Assembly (NCBI GenBank): GCA_902785055.1
Contig: CACZXG010000051.1
Span: 1-32,370 of the forward strand
Direction: 5' to 3'
DNA: 32,370 nt
Origin: an uncultured Lachnospiraceae bacterium
GTDB taxonomy: Bacteria > Bacillota > Clostridia > Lachnospirales > Lachnospiraceae
Shown here piece after piece: positions 15,957-24,145 of the stretch (its first letter is position 1; each line of letters begins with the position of its first letter). The position numbers were made by a program, and so were the translations under genes. The notes beneath the pieces are model-generated. The model was given only the letters and a program-made list of their open reading frames with translations, had not been told where the DNA came from and ran no database searches.

Positions 15957-17324
15957 ATGAAAAGAGAGAACAGCAACAACAGAACCTGGATCTTTGAGGA
16001 GGCGCCCATCGCGCAGGCTGTGTTTACTATGGCCATTCCGACCATCATCACGCAGCTGATCAACATTGTCTATAATTTCGCTGACGCCTGGTACGTCGGC
16101 AGAACGGGAAGCGCGGCCATGATGGCGGCGCTTTCTGTAAGTCTTCCGATCTTTATCATCATTCAGGCGCTCGCGAATCTGTTCGGGATCGGCGGCGCAA
16201 GTGCTATTTCCAGAGCCCTTGGGCGGAAAGAAATGACGCGCGCCCGCAAGATCTTCGCCTTCAGCCTCTACGGAGGCCTTATGGCAGCGGTCATTTACGG
16301 GATCACGGTGTTTTTCTCACGGCCTCTTATGATCCCTCTGATCGGCGGAAGCGAGGATTCTTACCGATATGTCTATGACTACATGTTCTGGACCATGGTG
16401 GTCGGCGCCATTCCGACGCTGGGAAATGCCCTTTGCGGACACCTGGTGCGCTCTATCGGCGCGGCGAAAGAGGCGGGATTCGGCCTGTCAATGGGCGGAG
16501 TCCTCAATATCATTCTGGATCCTCTGTTTATGTTCGTGCTGCTCCCGCGCGGCATGGAAGTGACAGGCGCTGCCATTGCGACCTGCCTGTCCAACACGAT
16601 AGCCCTCGCCTATTTCCTGATCTACCTCTACAGACACCGCGATAACCCTGTATTTACTTTCTCCCCGGCCGATTTTACTATCGATGAGGGGATTCCGGGA
16701 GAAGTCTTCTCTATCGGCTCAGCGGCAGCCCTGCAGACTTCCCTTGCCATGGTTTCCAACATCTTCGCCAACAAGCTTGTGGCAGATTATGGCAGCGCGG
16801 CTGTTGCCGGCATGGGTATTGCCAAAAAAGTGAATATGATCGCCTTTAATACCACTTTGGGACTTACACAGGGCGTTCTTCCTCTGATCGCATATAACTA
16901 CGGCGCACGCAAATTTGAGCGCATGCAGAAAACGATCCGGTTTACCGTTTCGGTGGCGCTTTGCTTTACAACATGCTGCACAATTGTTTTCAGACTGTGC
17001 ACACGGCAGCTCATCACCTTCTTTATCAACGAGCCGGCCTCAGTTGAATTCGGCACTCGCTTCCTGAGCGTACTGGCCTTCGCAGCGCCATTGTGCGCGC
17101 TGTCTTATATGGCTAACACGATCTTCCAGGCGGCGGGAAAGCGGCGGTCTTCCTTTATTTTGTCGATAATGAGGAAGGGCGTTGTGGACATCCCGGCTAT
17201 GTACGTTTTCAAGATGTTGATGGGGCTTTACGGCGTCAGTTGGGCAACACCGTTTGCGGAGGTGACGTCGGTGATTACTGCGGCGATTTTGTATGTGAGG
17301 TTCAGAAGGGAATTGGGGCTGTAA
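15957..17324 (+). CDS. MATE family efflux transporter
   Basis: The 455-residue membrane protein with about twelve hydrophobic segments belongs to the MATE (DinF/NorM-like) multidrug and toxin extrusion family, which exports organic cations or metabolites using sodium or proton gradients. Typical features are the N-terminal APIAQAVFTMAIPTIITQL, the ADAWYVGRTGSAAMMAALSVS stretch and the internal duplication (second half starting near SIGSAAALQTSLAMVSNIF, about residue 253). The ribosome site (AGGAC) is weak; the gene may depend on read-through from the ABC exporter. The substrate is unknown. Confidence 0.95.
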   Translation: MKRENSNNRTWIFEEAPIAQAVFTMAIPTIITQLINIVYNFADAWYVGRTGSAAMMAALSVSLPIFIIIQALANLFGIGGASAISRALGRKEMTRARKIFAFSLYGGLMAAVIYGITVFFSRPLMIPLIGGSEDSYRYVYDYMFWTMVVGAIPTLGNALCGHLVRSIGAAKEAGFGLSMGGVLNIILDPLFMFVLLPRGMEVTGAAIATCLSNTIALAYFLIYLYRHRDNPVFTFSPADFTIDEGIPGEVFSIGSAAALQTSLAMVSNIFANKLVADYGSAAVAGMGIAKKVNMIAFNTTLGLTQGVLPLIAYNYGARKFERMQKTIRFTVSVALCFTTCCTIVFRLCTRQLITFFINEPASVEFGTRFLSVLAFAAPLCALSYMANTIFQAAGKRRSSFILSIMRKGVVDIPAMYVFKMLMGLYGVSWATPFAEVTSVITAAILYVRFRRELGL

Positions 17325-17389
17325 AGAGGGACGATTTAGATGGTTGAGGAAGAAAAACGCCCAATGCCTCCGGGTAACACCTCAATCCA

Positions 17390-17419
17390 TTGAGTTATAT
17401 CAGGAATTCGGTTAATAAT
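17390..17419 (+). promoter_or_regulatory. Candidate promoter of the LRR lipoprotein gene
   Basis: TTGAGT (17390-17395) and AATAAT (17414-17419) are separated by 18 bases, each close to the sigma-70/A consensus. The start codon is 90 bases downstream. Confidence 0.45.
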
Positions 17420-17509
17420 ACATGGATAGTTACGTCTAATAATACAGACAGCATTCAGATACGGCATTTAAACTTTATGCGAATGCAAAAATTAAGGAGG
17501 AAAAAAACT

Positions 17510-18229
17510 ATGAGAGTAAGAAGAGTACTGGTATTGACAACTGTGATCATGGTGTTATGTGCAGCCTGTTCAAAGAATGAGAACCAGAATAATGCGGTTC
17601 AGACAACGCAGGAAACTGCAGATTCAGCAGATCAGGCTGAACAGAAGGAAGAAGCTGAACTGAGCAATGCTAATGAGGAAGTTACCAAGGATAATTTCAG
17701 AAGTTTTCCGGTTTCAGATGAATCTATTTTCACTGTTATAGAAACGGATGATGGAGTGGATATAAAAAGTTGTAAAAGAGACATTCAGGATAAGGTGATC
17801 GTTGTTCCCGAAACGATCGGCGGCAAGAAAGTCGTAGGCATAGGATTTGGAGCATTTACTGAAATTGGCAGTGTCGAAGCCATTGTACTGCCGGACAGTG
17901 TTGAAAGACTTGGGGACGGGGCTTTTACAGGCTGTGAAAACTTAAAATATGTGTATCTTGGAACCGGTTTAAAGTGCACAGGTGACGCAACATTTAACTA
18001 TTGTAATGCACTAAAAGAGATCGATCTTCCGGAAGGAATGACAACCATGAACGGGAGAATTGCAGGACGCTGCTCAGGACTGGAAATAATAACTGTCCCC
18101 GCAACAGTAACTGAGATCAAGACAGGAATAATCAGTGCTCATGAATTTGAAGGTGTGATCAGAACACCGGCAGGTTCAGAGGCGGAAAAATATGCGATGG
18201 AGCATGGTTTAAATGTCGAAAACTATTAA
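17510..18229 (+). CDS. BspA-type leucine-rich-repeat lipoprotein
   Basis: This 239-residue predicted lipoprotein has an N-terminal basic and hydrophobic signal (about residues 1-20) ending VLCAACS, with a Cys suitable for lipidation but a Cys instead of Leu/Val/Ile at the -3 position. An acidic, Gln/Glu-rich linker of some 50 residues follows. Then come four or so LRR_5 (BspA/TpLRR) repeats, of which VEAIVLPDSVERLGDGAF and LKEIDLPEGMTTM are the clearest, and the family's usual SEAEKYAMEHGL end. AAGGAGG nine bases upstream fixes this start over an earlier in-frame one. Such proteins are surface-exposed binding proteins. It is more AT-rich than its neighbours, which may reflect transfer. A strong terminator follows. 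Confidence 0.85.
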   Translation: MRVRRVLVLTTVIMVLCAACSKNENQNNAVQTTQETADSADQAEQKEEAELSNANEEVTKDNFRSFPVSDESIFTVIETDDGVDIKSCKRDIQDKVIVVPETIGGKKVVGIGFGAFTEIGSVEAIVLPDSVERLGDGAFTGCENLKYVYLGTGLKCTGDATFNYCNALKEIDLPEGMTTMNGRIAGRCSGLEIITVPATVTEIKTGIISAHEFEGVIRTPAGSEAEKYAMEHGLNVENY

Positions 18230-18257
18230 TTAAAAACTGGCATTTGGTTATTTACTG

Positions 18258-18289
18258 AAAAAGCCGCTGCAACTTGCAGCGGCTTTTTT
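18258..18289. terminator. Bidirectional intrinsic terminator
   Basis: GCCGCTGCA (18263-18271) pairs with TGCAGCGGC (18275-18283), flanked by five A and six T. It serves the LRR gene on the plus strand and the antiporter gene on the minus strand. Confidence 0.93.
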
Positions 18290-18309
18290 ATTTCCGGTAT
18301 TAGTCAGAA

Positions 18310-19917
18310 TCAGGCGTTCTCTTTCACCGCTCTTCTGGACAGCACGTACATGACGGCGATCAGGATCACCAGACCTGCCAAAAGAGGCAGGAAGACGTTC
18401 TTTGTCAGGCCCGCCACGATGTAGGTCAGCGCCGAGATGGCGGCACAGGTCATCGCGTAAGGAAGCTGAGTGGAGACGTGGTTCAAGTGGTTGCACTGCG
18501 CACCGGCTGACGACATGATGGTCGTATCAGAGATAGGGGAGCAGTGGTCACCGCAGACAGCGCCTGCCATACATGCGGACATGGAGATGATCATCAGCTG
18601 ATAATCTGTGGCCTGGAAGCAGGCGACGACGATCGGGATCAGGATACCGAAGGTTCCCCAGCTGGTTCCGGTCGCGAAGGAAAGACCTACCGCGATCAGG
18701 AAGATGATGAAGGGCAGAAGTCCGGCAAAACCTGCAGCCTTGTTCTGGATAATGTAAGCGACGAATTCCTTGGCGCCGAGGCTGTCTGTCATGGCCTTGA
18801 GGGACCATGCAAAGGTCAGGATCAGGATCGCTGGAACCATCTGCTTGAAGCCTTCAGGGATGCACTCCATGATGGAGCTGAAGTCGAGAGATCTGCGGAC
18901 CATGTAGAAGGCCATTGTGAGGATCAGCGCGCAGAAGGAGCCGAGCACCAGTCCTACGGAAGCATCGGAGTTCGCGAAGGACTCGATGAAGCTTGTGCCT
19001 TCGAAGAAGCCGCCGGTGTAGATCATGCCGATGACGCAGCCGATGACCAGAGAGATGATCGGGAAGAGCATATCGATGACCTTGCCGTTAGTCTTGTCCT
19101 TGGAATTGTCGACATTTGCATAAGGACGGTCTTCTGTCGTGTACAGGTCGCCTTTCTGGACGGCGTTGTACTCGTGCTTGTACATGGGACCGTATTCTAC
19201 CTTCATTATGACCATGAGGACCATCATGGCAATGGTGAACAGGGCGTAGTAGTTATAAGGAATGGACTTGATGAACAGCGCGATGCCATTCTCGCCCTCT
19301 ACGAAACCGGAGACTGCAGCGGCCCAGGAGGAGATCGGAGCGATGATGCAGACAGGTGCTGCGGTCGCGTCGATCAGGTAAGCGAGCTTGGCGCGGGAGA
19401 TCTTGTGCTTGTCTGTGACGGGGCGCATAACGCTGCCGACTGTCAGACAGTTAAAATAGTCGTCGATGAAGATCAGGCAGCCGAGGCCGATGGTTGCGAG
19501 CTGCGCGCCTTCTCTGCTGGTGATCTTCTCGGAAGCCCAGTTTCCGAATGCAGCACTGCCGCCGGTGCGGTTCATCAGCTGAACCATGATGCCCAGGATC
19601 ACCAGGAACACCAGGATGCCCATGTTGTAGGAGTCGGAGAGAACCGCGATAACACCGTCAGTGAAGATGTGGTTCAAAGTTCCCTCGAAGTTGTATCCCG
19701 AGTACAGGAGAGCGCCGGAAATGATACCGATGAACAGGGAACTGTAGACTTCCTTGGTGATCAGAGCCAGTGCAATGGCGATGATCGGAGGTACCAGTGA
19801 CCAGGCTGTCTGCTGAACGGTTTCCGCATTTGTCAGAAATGCCATCGCAATGATGAGCGCGACAACCACGAACATGGCGATCAGTGAGACTGAGATTTTC
19901 GATTCTTTCTTTTGCAT
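18310..19917 (-). CDS. Na+/H+ antiporter, NhaC family
   Basis: The 535-residue membrane protein with about a dozen hydrophobic segments belongs to the NhaC family (ion-transporter superfamily) of sodium/proton or related exchangers. Diagnostic segments are LATIGLGCLIFIDDYFNCLTVGSVMRPVTD, split here as FIDDYFNCLTVGSVMRPV, then ATAAPVCIIAPISSW, ATGTSWGTFGILIPI, and CGDHCSPISDTTIMSSAGA near the C-terminus. The start was taken as ATG at 19917 because GAGAGGGG lies seven bases upstream; a longer in-frame start at 19986 lies in the promoter. The gene is monocistronic and divergent from nth. It could be a Na+/H+ or a malate-lactate/amino-acid-linked exchanger; the family is certain, the substrate less so. 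Confidence 0.92.
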   Translation of the reverse strand: MQKKESKISVSLIAMFVVVALIIAMAFLTNAETVQQTAWSLVPPIIAIALALITKEVYSSLFIGIISGALLYSGYNFEGTLNHIFTDGVIAVLSDSYNMGILVFLVILGIMVQLMNRTGGSAAFGNWASEKITSREGAQLATIGLGCLIFIDDYFNCLTVGSVMRPVTDKHKISRAKLAYLIDATAAPVCIIAPISSWAAAVSGFVEGENGIALFIKSIPYNYYALFTIAMMVLMVIMKVEYGPMYKHEYNAVQKGDLYTTEDRPYANVDNSKDKTNGKVIDMLFPIISLVIGCVIGMIYTGGFFEGTSFIESFANSDASVGLVLGSFCALILTMAFYMVRRSLDFSSIMECIPEGFKQMVPAILILTFAWSLKAMTDSLGAKEFVAYIIQNKAAGFAGLLPFIIFLIAVGLSFATGTSWGTFGILIPIVVACFQATDYQLMIISMSACMAGAVCGDHCSPISDTTIMSSAGAQCNHLNHVSTQLPYAMTCAAISALTYIVAGLTKNVFLPLLAGLVILIAVMYVLSRRAVKENA

Positions 19918-19957
19918 TTTTTTTCCCCTCTCAAAATATGAAAAAGTATACTTTAAC

Positions 19958-19986
19958 ATAGTAATACAGTGGCGGATCACAGTCAA
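19958..19986 (-). promoter_or_regulatory. Promoter of the NhaC-type antiporter gene
   Basis: On the minus strand TTGACT (19986-19981) and TACTAT (19963-19958) are separated by 17 bases, 41 bases before the start codon. Confidence 0.55.
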
Positions 19987-20033
19987 ATAGTAGAAACGGA
20001 TTTGCGATCAAAAAAATGAGCGCAAAGGATATT

Positions 20034-20062
20034 TTGACAAACCGCCGGCTCCCGTGTAAGAA
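20034..20062 (+). promoter_or_regulatory. Candidate promoter of nth
   Basis: TTGACA (20034-20039) is a perfect -35. TAAGAA (20057-20062), after a 17-base spacer with a nearby TG, is a weak -10. Confidence 0.45.
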
Positions 20063-20101
20063 TACTGCTTGTACATTTAAAGCAGCAAAGAGGTGGATCA
20101 A

Positions 20102-20752
20102 GTGGACAAAAAAGAGCTGACCCTTCAGGTCATCGAGAGGCTGAAAAAAGAATATCCCGAGGCGAAGTGCACGCTGGACTATGACAAGGCGTGGCAGCTT
20201 CTGGTGAGCGTGAGGCTGGCAGCCCAGTGCACGGACGCGCGGGTGGATCAGATCACCCCGCTCCTTTATGAAAAGTTTCCTTCTGTCGCGGCACTCGCAG
20301 AGGCGGAGACAGAGGAAATTGAGAAGATCGTACGGCCTTGCGGGCTTGGGCCCAGCAAAGCAAGGGACATCTCCGCCTGCATGAAGGTCCTTCATGAAAA
20401 GTATAATGATAATGTCCCGGAAACCTTCAATGAGCTGCTGGCTCTCCCCGGTGTGGGCAGAAAGAGCGCGAATCTGATCATGGGTGACGTTTTCGGCAAG
20501 CCGGCCATAGTTACGGATACTCACTGCATTCGTCTGTGCAACCTGATCGGCCTGGTGGACGGTATCAAAGAACCTGCCAAAGTAGAGAGGGAGCTTTGGA
20601 AGATCGTGCCTGCGGAGGAAGGAAATGATCTGTGCCACCGCTTCGTTCTGCATGGCCGGGCGGTCTGTGTGGCGAGGAGACCCAGATGCGCGGAGTGTTG
20701 TCTGAAGGATATTTGCCGATATGGGAAGAATGATGAAAATGATTCATTATAA
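20102..20752 (+). CDS. nth: Endonuclease III (DNA glycosylase/AP lyase)
   Basis: This 216-residue base-excision-repair enzyme removes oxidised pyrimidines and nicks abasic sites. The helix-hairpin-helix motif LPGVGRKSANLIM holds the catalytic Lys121, the catalytic Asp is Asp139 in VTDTH, and the [4Fe-4S] cluster ligands are Cys189, 196, 199 and 205 with the exact C-X6-C-X2-C-X5-C spacing. These positions match E. coli Nth. The start is GTG at 20102, served by AGAGGTGG; an in-frame GTG nine bases earlier overlaps that site. The last codons lie inside a 20-base sequence repeated before the oxidoreductase operon. Confidence 0.96.
   Translation: MDKKELTLQVIERLKKEYPEAKCTLDYDKAWQLLVSVRLAAQCTDARVDQITPLLYEKFPSVAALAEAETEEIEKIVRPCGLGPSKARDISACMKVLHEKYNDNVPETFNELLALPGVGRKSANLIMGDVFGKPAIVTDTHCIRLCNLIGLVDGIKEPAKVERELWKIVPAEEGNDLCHRFVLHGRAVCVARRPRCAECCLKDICRYGKNDENDSL
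20732..20751 (+). repeat. Dyad-containing repeat, copy 1 (upstream of por promoter)
   Basis: GATGAAAATGATTCATTATA is 19/20 identical to copy 2 at 20830-20849. It contains ATGAA-N5-TTCAT, a dyad that fits the T-N11-A pattern of LysR-type binding sites. It overlaps the nth stop codon. Confidence 0.6.
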
Positions 20753-20758
20753 AAGATA

Positions 20759-20786
20759 TTTACATTCATCGAAAAGGGCGTATAAT
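20759..20786 (+). promoter_or_regulatory. Promoter of the 2-oxoacid oxidoreductase operon
   Basis: TTTACA (20759-20764) and a perfect TATAAT (20781-20786) are separated by 16 bases. It lies between the two copies of the repeated dyad. Confidence 0.7.
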
Positions 20787-20820
20787 AACGAATGTTGGTG
20801 ACTTAATAGTCAAAGAAATT

Positions 20821-20849
20821 CATCTATTAGATGAAAATAATTCATTATA
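20821..20849 (+). repeat. Dyad-containing repeat, copy 2, with overlapping palindrome
   Basis: GATGAAAATAATTCATTATA (20830-20849) repeats copy 1 with one change. It overlaps a perfect palindrome CATCTATTAGATG (20821-20833). Both lie in the untranslated leader just before the ribosome site of the gamma subunit. Confidence 0.6.
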
Positions 20850-20863
20850 CAGAGGAATATTCG

Positions 20864-21502
20864 ATGAAAAACACAGTAGAGATCAGATGGCATGGAAGAG
20901 GCGGTCAGGGCGCCAAGACAGCGGCGCTGCTTCTGGCAGATGTGGCGTTCAAGACAGGATGCTGCGTCCAGGGATTTCCGGAATACGGTCCTGAGCGCAT
21001 GGGTGCTCCCATTACAGCGTTCAACAGGATCAGTGAGGATAAGATCCGCGTCCACTCCAACATTTACGATCCCGACTATGTAGTTGTTGTAGATGAGACA
21101 CTCCTTCACTCGGTCGATGTGACAAACGGCCTTAAGAGGGAGGGCGCGATCATCATAAATACACCTAAGTCCGCTAAGGAGATCAGGAGTCTTCTCCGCG
21201 GCTACAAGGGAAGAGTCCTTACGGTTGACGCAAGGCACATTTCCGAGACGACACTCGGCAGGAATTTCCCTAACACTCCCATGCTGGCAGCAGCCGCTGC
21301 GGTGACAGGCATTATGTCCAGGGAGGAGTTCCTCACAGAGATGCAGGCTTCCTTTGCCCATAAGTTCGCGAAGAAGCCCGAAGTGATCAAGGGAAATATG
21401 GCTGCTCTGGAAATGGCATATGATAAGGCAGAGAAGGAAATGAAGAAGGCCTCCGCCAATGTGGCAGATGCATCCGGCAGGAGGATGAAGCAGAGCGCCT
21501 GA
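20864..21502 (+). CDS. porG: 2-oxoacid:ferredoxin oxidoreductase, gamma subunit (PorG-like)
   Basis: This 212-residue subunit belongs to the four-subunit pyruvate (or related 2-oxoacid):ferredoxin oxidoreductase, which decarboxylates the acid to acyl-CoA with reduction of ferredoxin. The family start IRWHGRGGQGAKTAA (residues 6-20) and the GFPEYGPERMGAPITAFNRIS segment (about 39-59) are diagnostic. AGAGG eight bases upstream supports ATG 20864 over an earlier in-frame ATG at 20831. It is the first gene of gamma-delta-alpha-beta order. A terminator-like hairpin follows before the delta gene. Pyruvate is the likeliest substrate, but ketoisovalerate is not excluded. Confidence 0.9.
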   Translation: MKNTVEIRWHGRGGQGAKTAALLLADVAFKTGCCVQGFPEYGPERMGAPITAFNRISEDKIRVHSNIYDPDYVVVVDETLLHSVDVTNGLKREGAIIINTPKSAKEIRSLLRGYKGRVLTVDARHISETTLGRNFPNTPMLAAAAAVTGIMSREEFLTEMQASFAHKFAKKPEVIKGNMAALEMAYDKAEKEMKKASANVADASGRRMKQSA

Positions 21503-21532
21503 TTCAGGCAGAGGATGAATACGAGAGTGCGA

Positions 21533-21566
21533 GAAACCCCCGTCTTCAGGCGGGGAGTTTCTTTTT
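21533..21566 (+). terminator. Terminator-like hairpin between gamma and delta genes
   Basis: GAAAC (21533-21537) pairs with GTTTC (21557-21561); CCCCG (21538-21542) pairs with CGGGG (21551-21555), with one bulged A, further inner pairs and a TTCA loop. Five T follow. It sits inside the operon, and the CCCCG/CGGGG hairpin form is also seen at IS200/IS605 ends. Confidence 0.7.
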
Positions 21567-21633
21567 GGGTCCAAACAGTGTCCGACAGGACGCTTCGTTA
21601 ATAAATAAAAGAATTAGGAAGAGAATTATACTT

Positions 21634-21942
21634 ATGCGTACGGATATCACAAAGATAAATGAGAGATCGCCCTATACAGATCTCACCGAAGGGCTTCAGC
21701 TTTTTGCAGGAGGCACTTCCCGCCTGTTCAGGACAGGGGAATGGAGAACGAATACACCGGTGCTGGATTTTGACAAGTGCAGGCAGTGCCTGCTGTGCGC
21801 GCCTGTCTGTCCGGATTCAAGTATTCCGGTGAAGAACGGCAAACGGCTGGATTTTGACTACGATCACTGCAAGGGATGCGGGATCTGTGCCAAGGCTTGT
21901 CCCTTCGGCGCCATCACAATGAAGGAGGGAATCGAGGCATGA
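21634..21942 (+). CDS. porD: 2-oxoacid:ferredoxin oxidoreductase, delta (ferredoxin) subunit
   Basis: This 102-residue electron-transfer subunit carries two [4Fe-4S] clusters. The ligands are Cys49/52/55/59 in KCRQCLLCAPVCP and Cys79/82/85/89 in CKGCGICAKACP. The N-terminal 40 residues include TGEWRTNTPV, a segment typical of PorD. It passes electrons from the thiamine-diphosphate site in the beta subunit to ferredoxin. AGGAAGAG lies 11-18 bases before the start; an earlier in-frame start lacks a ribosome site. Its stop codon overlaps the alpha start (ATGA), so delta and alpha are coupled. A hairpin separates it from the gamma gene. Confidence 0.93.
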   Translation: MRTDITKINERSPYTDLTEGLQLFAGGTSRLFRTGEWRTNTPVLDFDKCRQCLLCAPVCPDSSIPVKNGKRLDFDYDHCKGCGICAKACPFGAITMKEGIEA

Positions 21943-23159
21943 GCAGAAGCAGAGACGAAGTGGTATGCAGCAAGTCGATCCCGGAGAGAATGTCGGGAAA
22001 TGAGGCGGTCTCCTACGCGGTCCGCCAGGTGAATCCGGATGTGATGCCGGCCTTTCCCATCACACCTTCCACGGAAATCCCTCAGATGGTGTCCTCTTAT
22101 ATTGCGAACGGAGAGATCGATACGGAATTCATTCCCGTTGAGAGCGAACACTCCGCGATGTCCGCGGCGATCGGAGCCGAGGCGGCGGGTGCGAGGACGA
22201 TGACAGCAACTTCTTCCGCAGGTCTTGCCCTGATGTGGGAGGAACTGCTCCTGGCGGCTTCCAACAGGCTGCCCATCGTGCTGACACTGGTCAACCGCAC
22301 TCTGTCCGGTCCCATCAATATCAACTGCGACCACTCCGACGGAATGGGCGCAAGGGACACGGGATGGATCCAGATCTATTCAGAGAACAATCAGGAGGCC
22401 TATGACAACTACATTCAGGCTTTCCCGATCGCGGAGGATCCCAGGGTGCACCTGCCGGTGATGATCTGTCAGGACGGCTTTATCACGAGTCACGCCGTGG
22501 AGAATATCGAGCTGCTTGAGGATGCGCCTGTAAAGGCTTTCGTAGGGGAGTATAACCCGGAGGAGTTCCTCTTAAATCCCGGGAAACCGGTCTCTGTGGG
22601 ACCTTACGCAGTCTCCGCATACTCCATGGAAGCCAAAAGAGCGCAGGAAGCAGCGATGGAGCGCGCCGGAAAGGTGATCCTCGAGGTCGCGGAGCGCTTC
22701 CGGGAGATGTCCGGAAGAAGTTACGGATTTTTTGAGGAGTACAGGACGGAAGACGCTGAGTATCTGATGGTGATCATGGGATCCGCAGCCGGGACTGCAA
22801 AGGCGGCAGTGGATATGCTCAGAGAAGAAGGCCATAAGGTCGGTATCCTCAAGCTCCGGGTGTTCAGGCCCTTCCCTGAGAAGGAGATCGCTGAGGCGAT
22901 CAAGAGGAGCGGCTGCAAGGCAGTGGCGATCATGGACCGCTGCGAGAGCTATAACGGATGCAGCGGACCTCTGGGGAGCGAGATCCCCGCGGCGCTGTTC
23001 AGAAATAAAGTCATGGTAGAGACGGTCAATTACATTTATGGACTTGCGGGAAGAGACTTCACCGTTGAGCATGTACAGGATGTTTTTGCCGAACTGGAAG
23101 AAGTGGCGCAGGGAAATAAAGAAGCGCCCAACCACAAATACATTGGACTCAGAGAGTGA
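21939..23159 (+). CDS. porA: 2-oxoacid:ferredoxin oxidoreductase, alpha subunit
   Basis: The 406-residue alpha subunit supplies the pyrimidine-binding and transketolase C-terminal-like domains. Visible segments are GNEAVSYAVRQVNPDVMPAF, FPITPSTEIPQ, FIPVESEHSAMSAAIGAEAAG, then TATSSAGLALMWEELLLAA and, in the second domain, VIMGSAAGTAKAAVDMLREEG and LRVFRPFPEKEI. The length is normal for PorA. AGGAGG ten bases upstream and the ATGA overlap with the delta gene fix the start. It works with the beta subunit to form the catalytic core. Pyruvate is favoured over branched-chain acids by overall resemblance, which is inference. Confidence 0.94.
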   Translation: MSRSRDEVVCSKSIPERMSGNEAVSYAVRQVNPDVMPAFPITPSTEIPQMVSSYIANGEIDTEFIPVESEHSAMSAAIGAEAAGARTMTATSSAGLALMWEELLLAASNRLPIVLTLVNRTLSGPININCDHSDGMGARDTGWIQIYSENNQEAYDNYIQAFPIAEDPRVHLPVMICQDGFITSHAVENIELLEDAPVKAFVGEYNPEEFLLNPGKPVSVGPYAVSAYSMEAKRAQEAAMERAGKVILEVAERFREMSGRSYGFFEEYRTEDAEYLMVIMGSAAGTAKAAVDMLREEGHKVGILKLRVFRPFPEKEIAEAIKRSGCKAVAIMDRCESYNGCSGPLGSEIPAALFRNKVMVETVNYIYGLAGRDFTVEHVQDVFAELEEVAQGNKEAPNHKYIGLRE

Positions 23160-23169
23160 AATACAGATT

Positions 23170-24117
23170 ATGATGGGAAATGATTACAGCCTTAAGACAA
23201 TGATGGAGAAACCCGAGAGGCTCTCCCCCGGCCACCGCATGTGCGCGGGATGCGGAGCGACGATCGGCGTAAGAGCGGTGCTGCGCGCGCTGCATGAGGA
23301 AGATCACGCGGTGATCGGAAACGCCACAGGGTGCCTCGAAGTTTCTTCCTATATGTATCCCTACAGCGCGTGGGAGGACAGTTATATCCACAACGCGTTT
23401 GAGAACGCGGGGGCGACCCTCAGCGGCGTGGAGACAGCATACAAGGTCCTGAAAAAGAAGGGAAAGCTCGGAGAGAAGGACAACTTCAAGTTCATAACCT
23501 TCGGCGGAGACGGCGGAACCTACGACATAGGTTTTCAATCTCTTTCCGGAGCCATGGAACGCGGACACGACATGGTCTATGTGTGTTATGATAATGGTGC
23601 CTATATGAACACCGGAATCCAGAGATCCTCGGCGACTCCGATGTTCGCGGACACGACTACAACGCCTGCGGGCAAAGTTTCAAACGGCAAGATCCAGTAC
23701 CGCAAGGACCTCAGCTCCATCATCGCGGAGCACTATGTGTCCTATGTGGCGCAGACTACTCTGACAAGGGATTTCAAGGATCTCCACAGAAAGGCAGAGA
23801 CCGCGATCTACACTAAGGGAGCTGCTTTCCTCAATATGATGACACCCTGCCCCAGAGGCTGGCGCTATGAGATGAGCGAGATCATGGAGATTTGCAGGCT
23901 GGCAGTGGAGACCTGCTACTGGCCGCTGTTTGAAGTAGTGGAAGGAAAGTGGATTCTGAACTACGAGCCGAAGAAGAAGCTTCCGATCGAAGACTTCTTA
24001 AAGCCCCAGGGGAGATTCAAACATCTCTTTAAACCCGGCAATGAGCACCTGATCGAGCTCTTCCAGCAGGAAGTTGACAAGAGGTGGGAGGATCTTCAGT
24101 ACCGCTGCGCCAGATAA
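23170..24117 (+). CDS. porB: 2-oxoacid:ferredoxin oxidoreductase, beta (TPP) subunit
   Basis: The 315-residue catalytic subunit binds thiamine diphosphate and a [4Fe-4S] cluster. Cluster ligands begin with Cys25 and Cys28 in MCAGCGA, a Cys55 follows in NATGCLEVSS, and the TPP/Mg motif is GGDGGTYDIG (from residue 112) through NGAYMNTG (from 142). ATG 23170 or 23173 is possible; no strong ribosome site is seen, so translation is probably coupled to the alpha gene, which stops ten bases earlier. A longer in-frame start overlaps the alpha gene and is unlikely. This is the last structural gene before the LysR regulator. Confidence 0.94.
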   Translation: MMGNDYSLKTMMEKPERLSPGHRMCAGCGATIGVRAVLRALHEEDHAVIGNATGCLEVSSYMYPYSAWEDSYIHNAFENAGATLSGVETAYKVLKKKGKLGEKDNFKFITFGGDGGTYDIGFQSLSGAMERGHDMVYVCYDNGAYMNTGIQRSSATPMFADTTTTPAGKVSNGKIQYRKDLSSIIAEHYVSYVAQTTLTRDFKDLHRKAETAIYTKGAAFLNMMTPCPRGWRYEMSEIMEICRLAVETCYWPLFEVVEGKWILNYEPKKKLPIEDFLKPQGRFKHLFKPGNEHLIELFQQEVDKRWEDLQYRCAR

Positions 24118-24145
24118 GGAACCGGCATGAATACGGAGGTGACAT

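Noticed and set aside
18544-19800. Plus-strand open frame (418 codons) opposite the NhaC-type gene
   Set aside because: The product is a His/Asp/Glu-rich composition expected from antisense of a membrane protein gene, with no motif.
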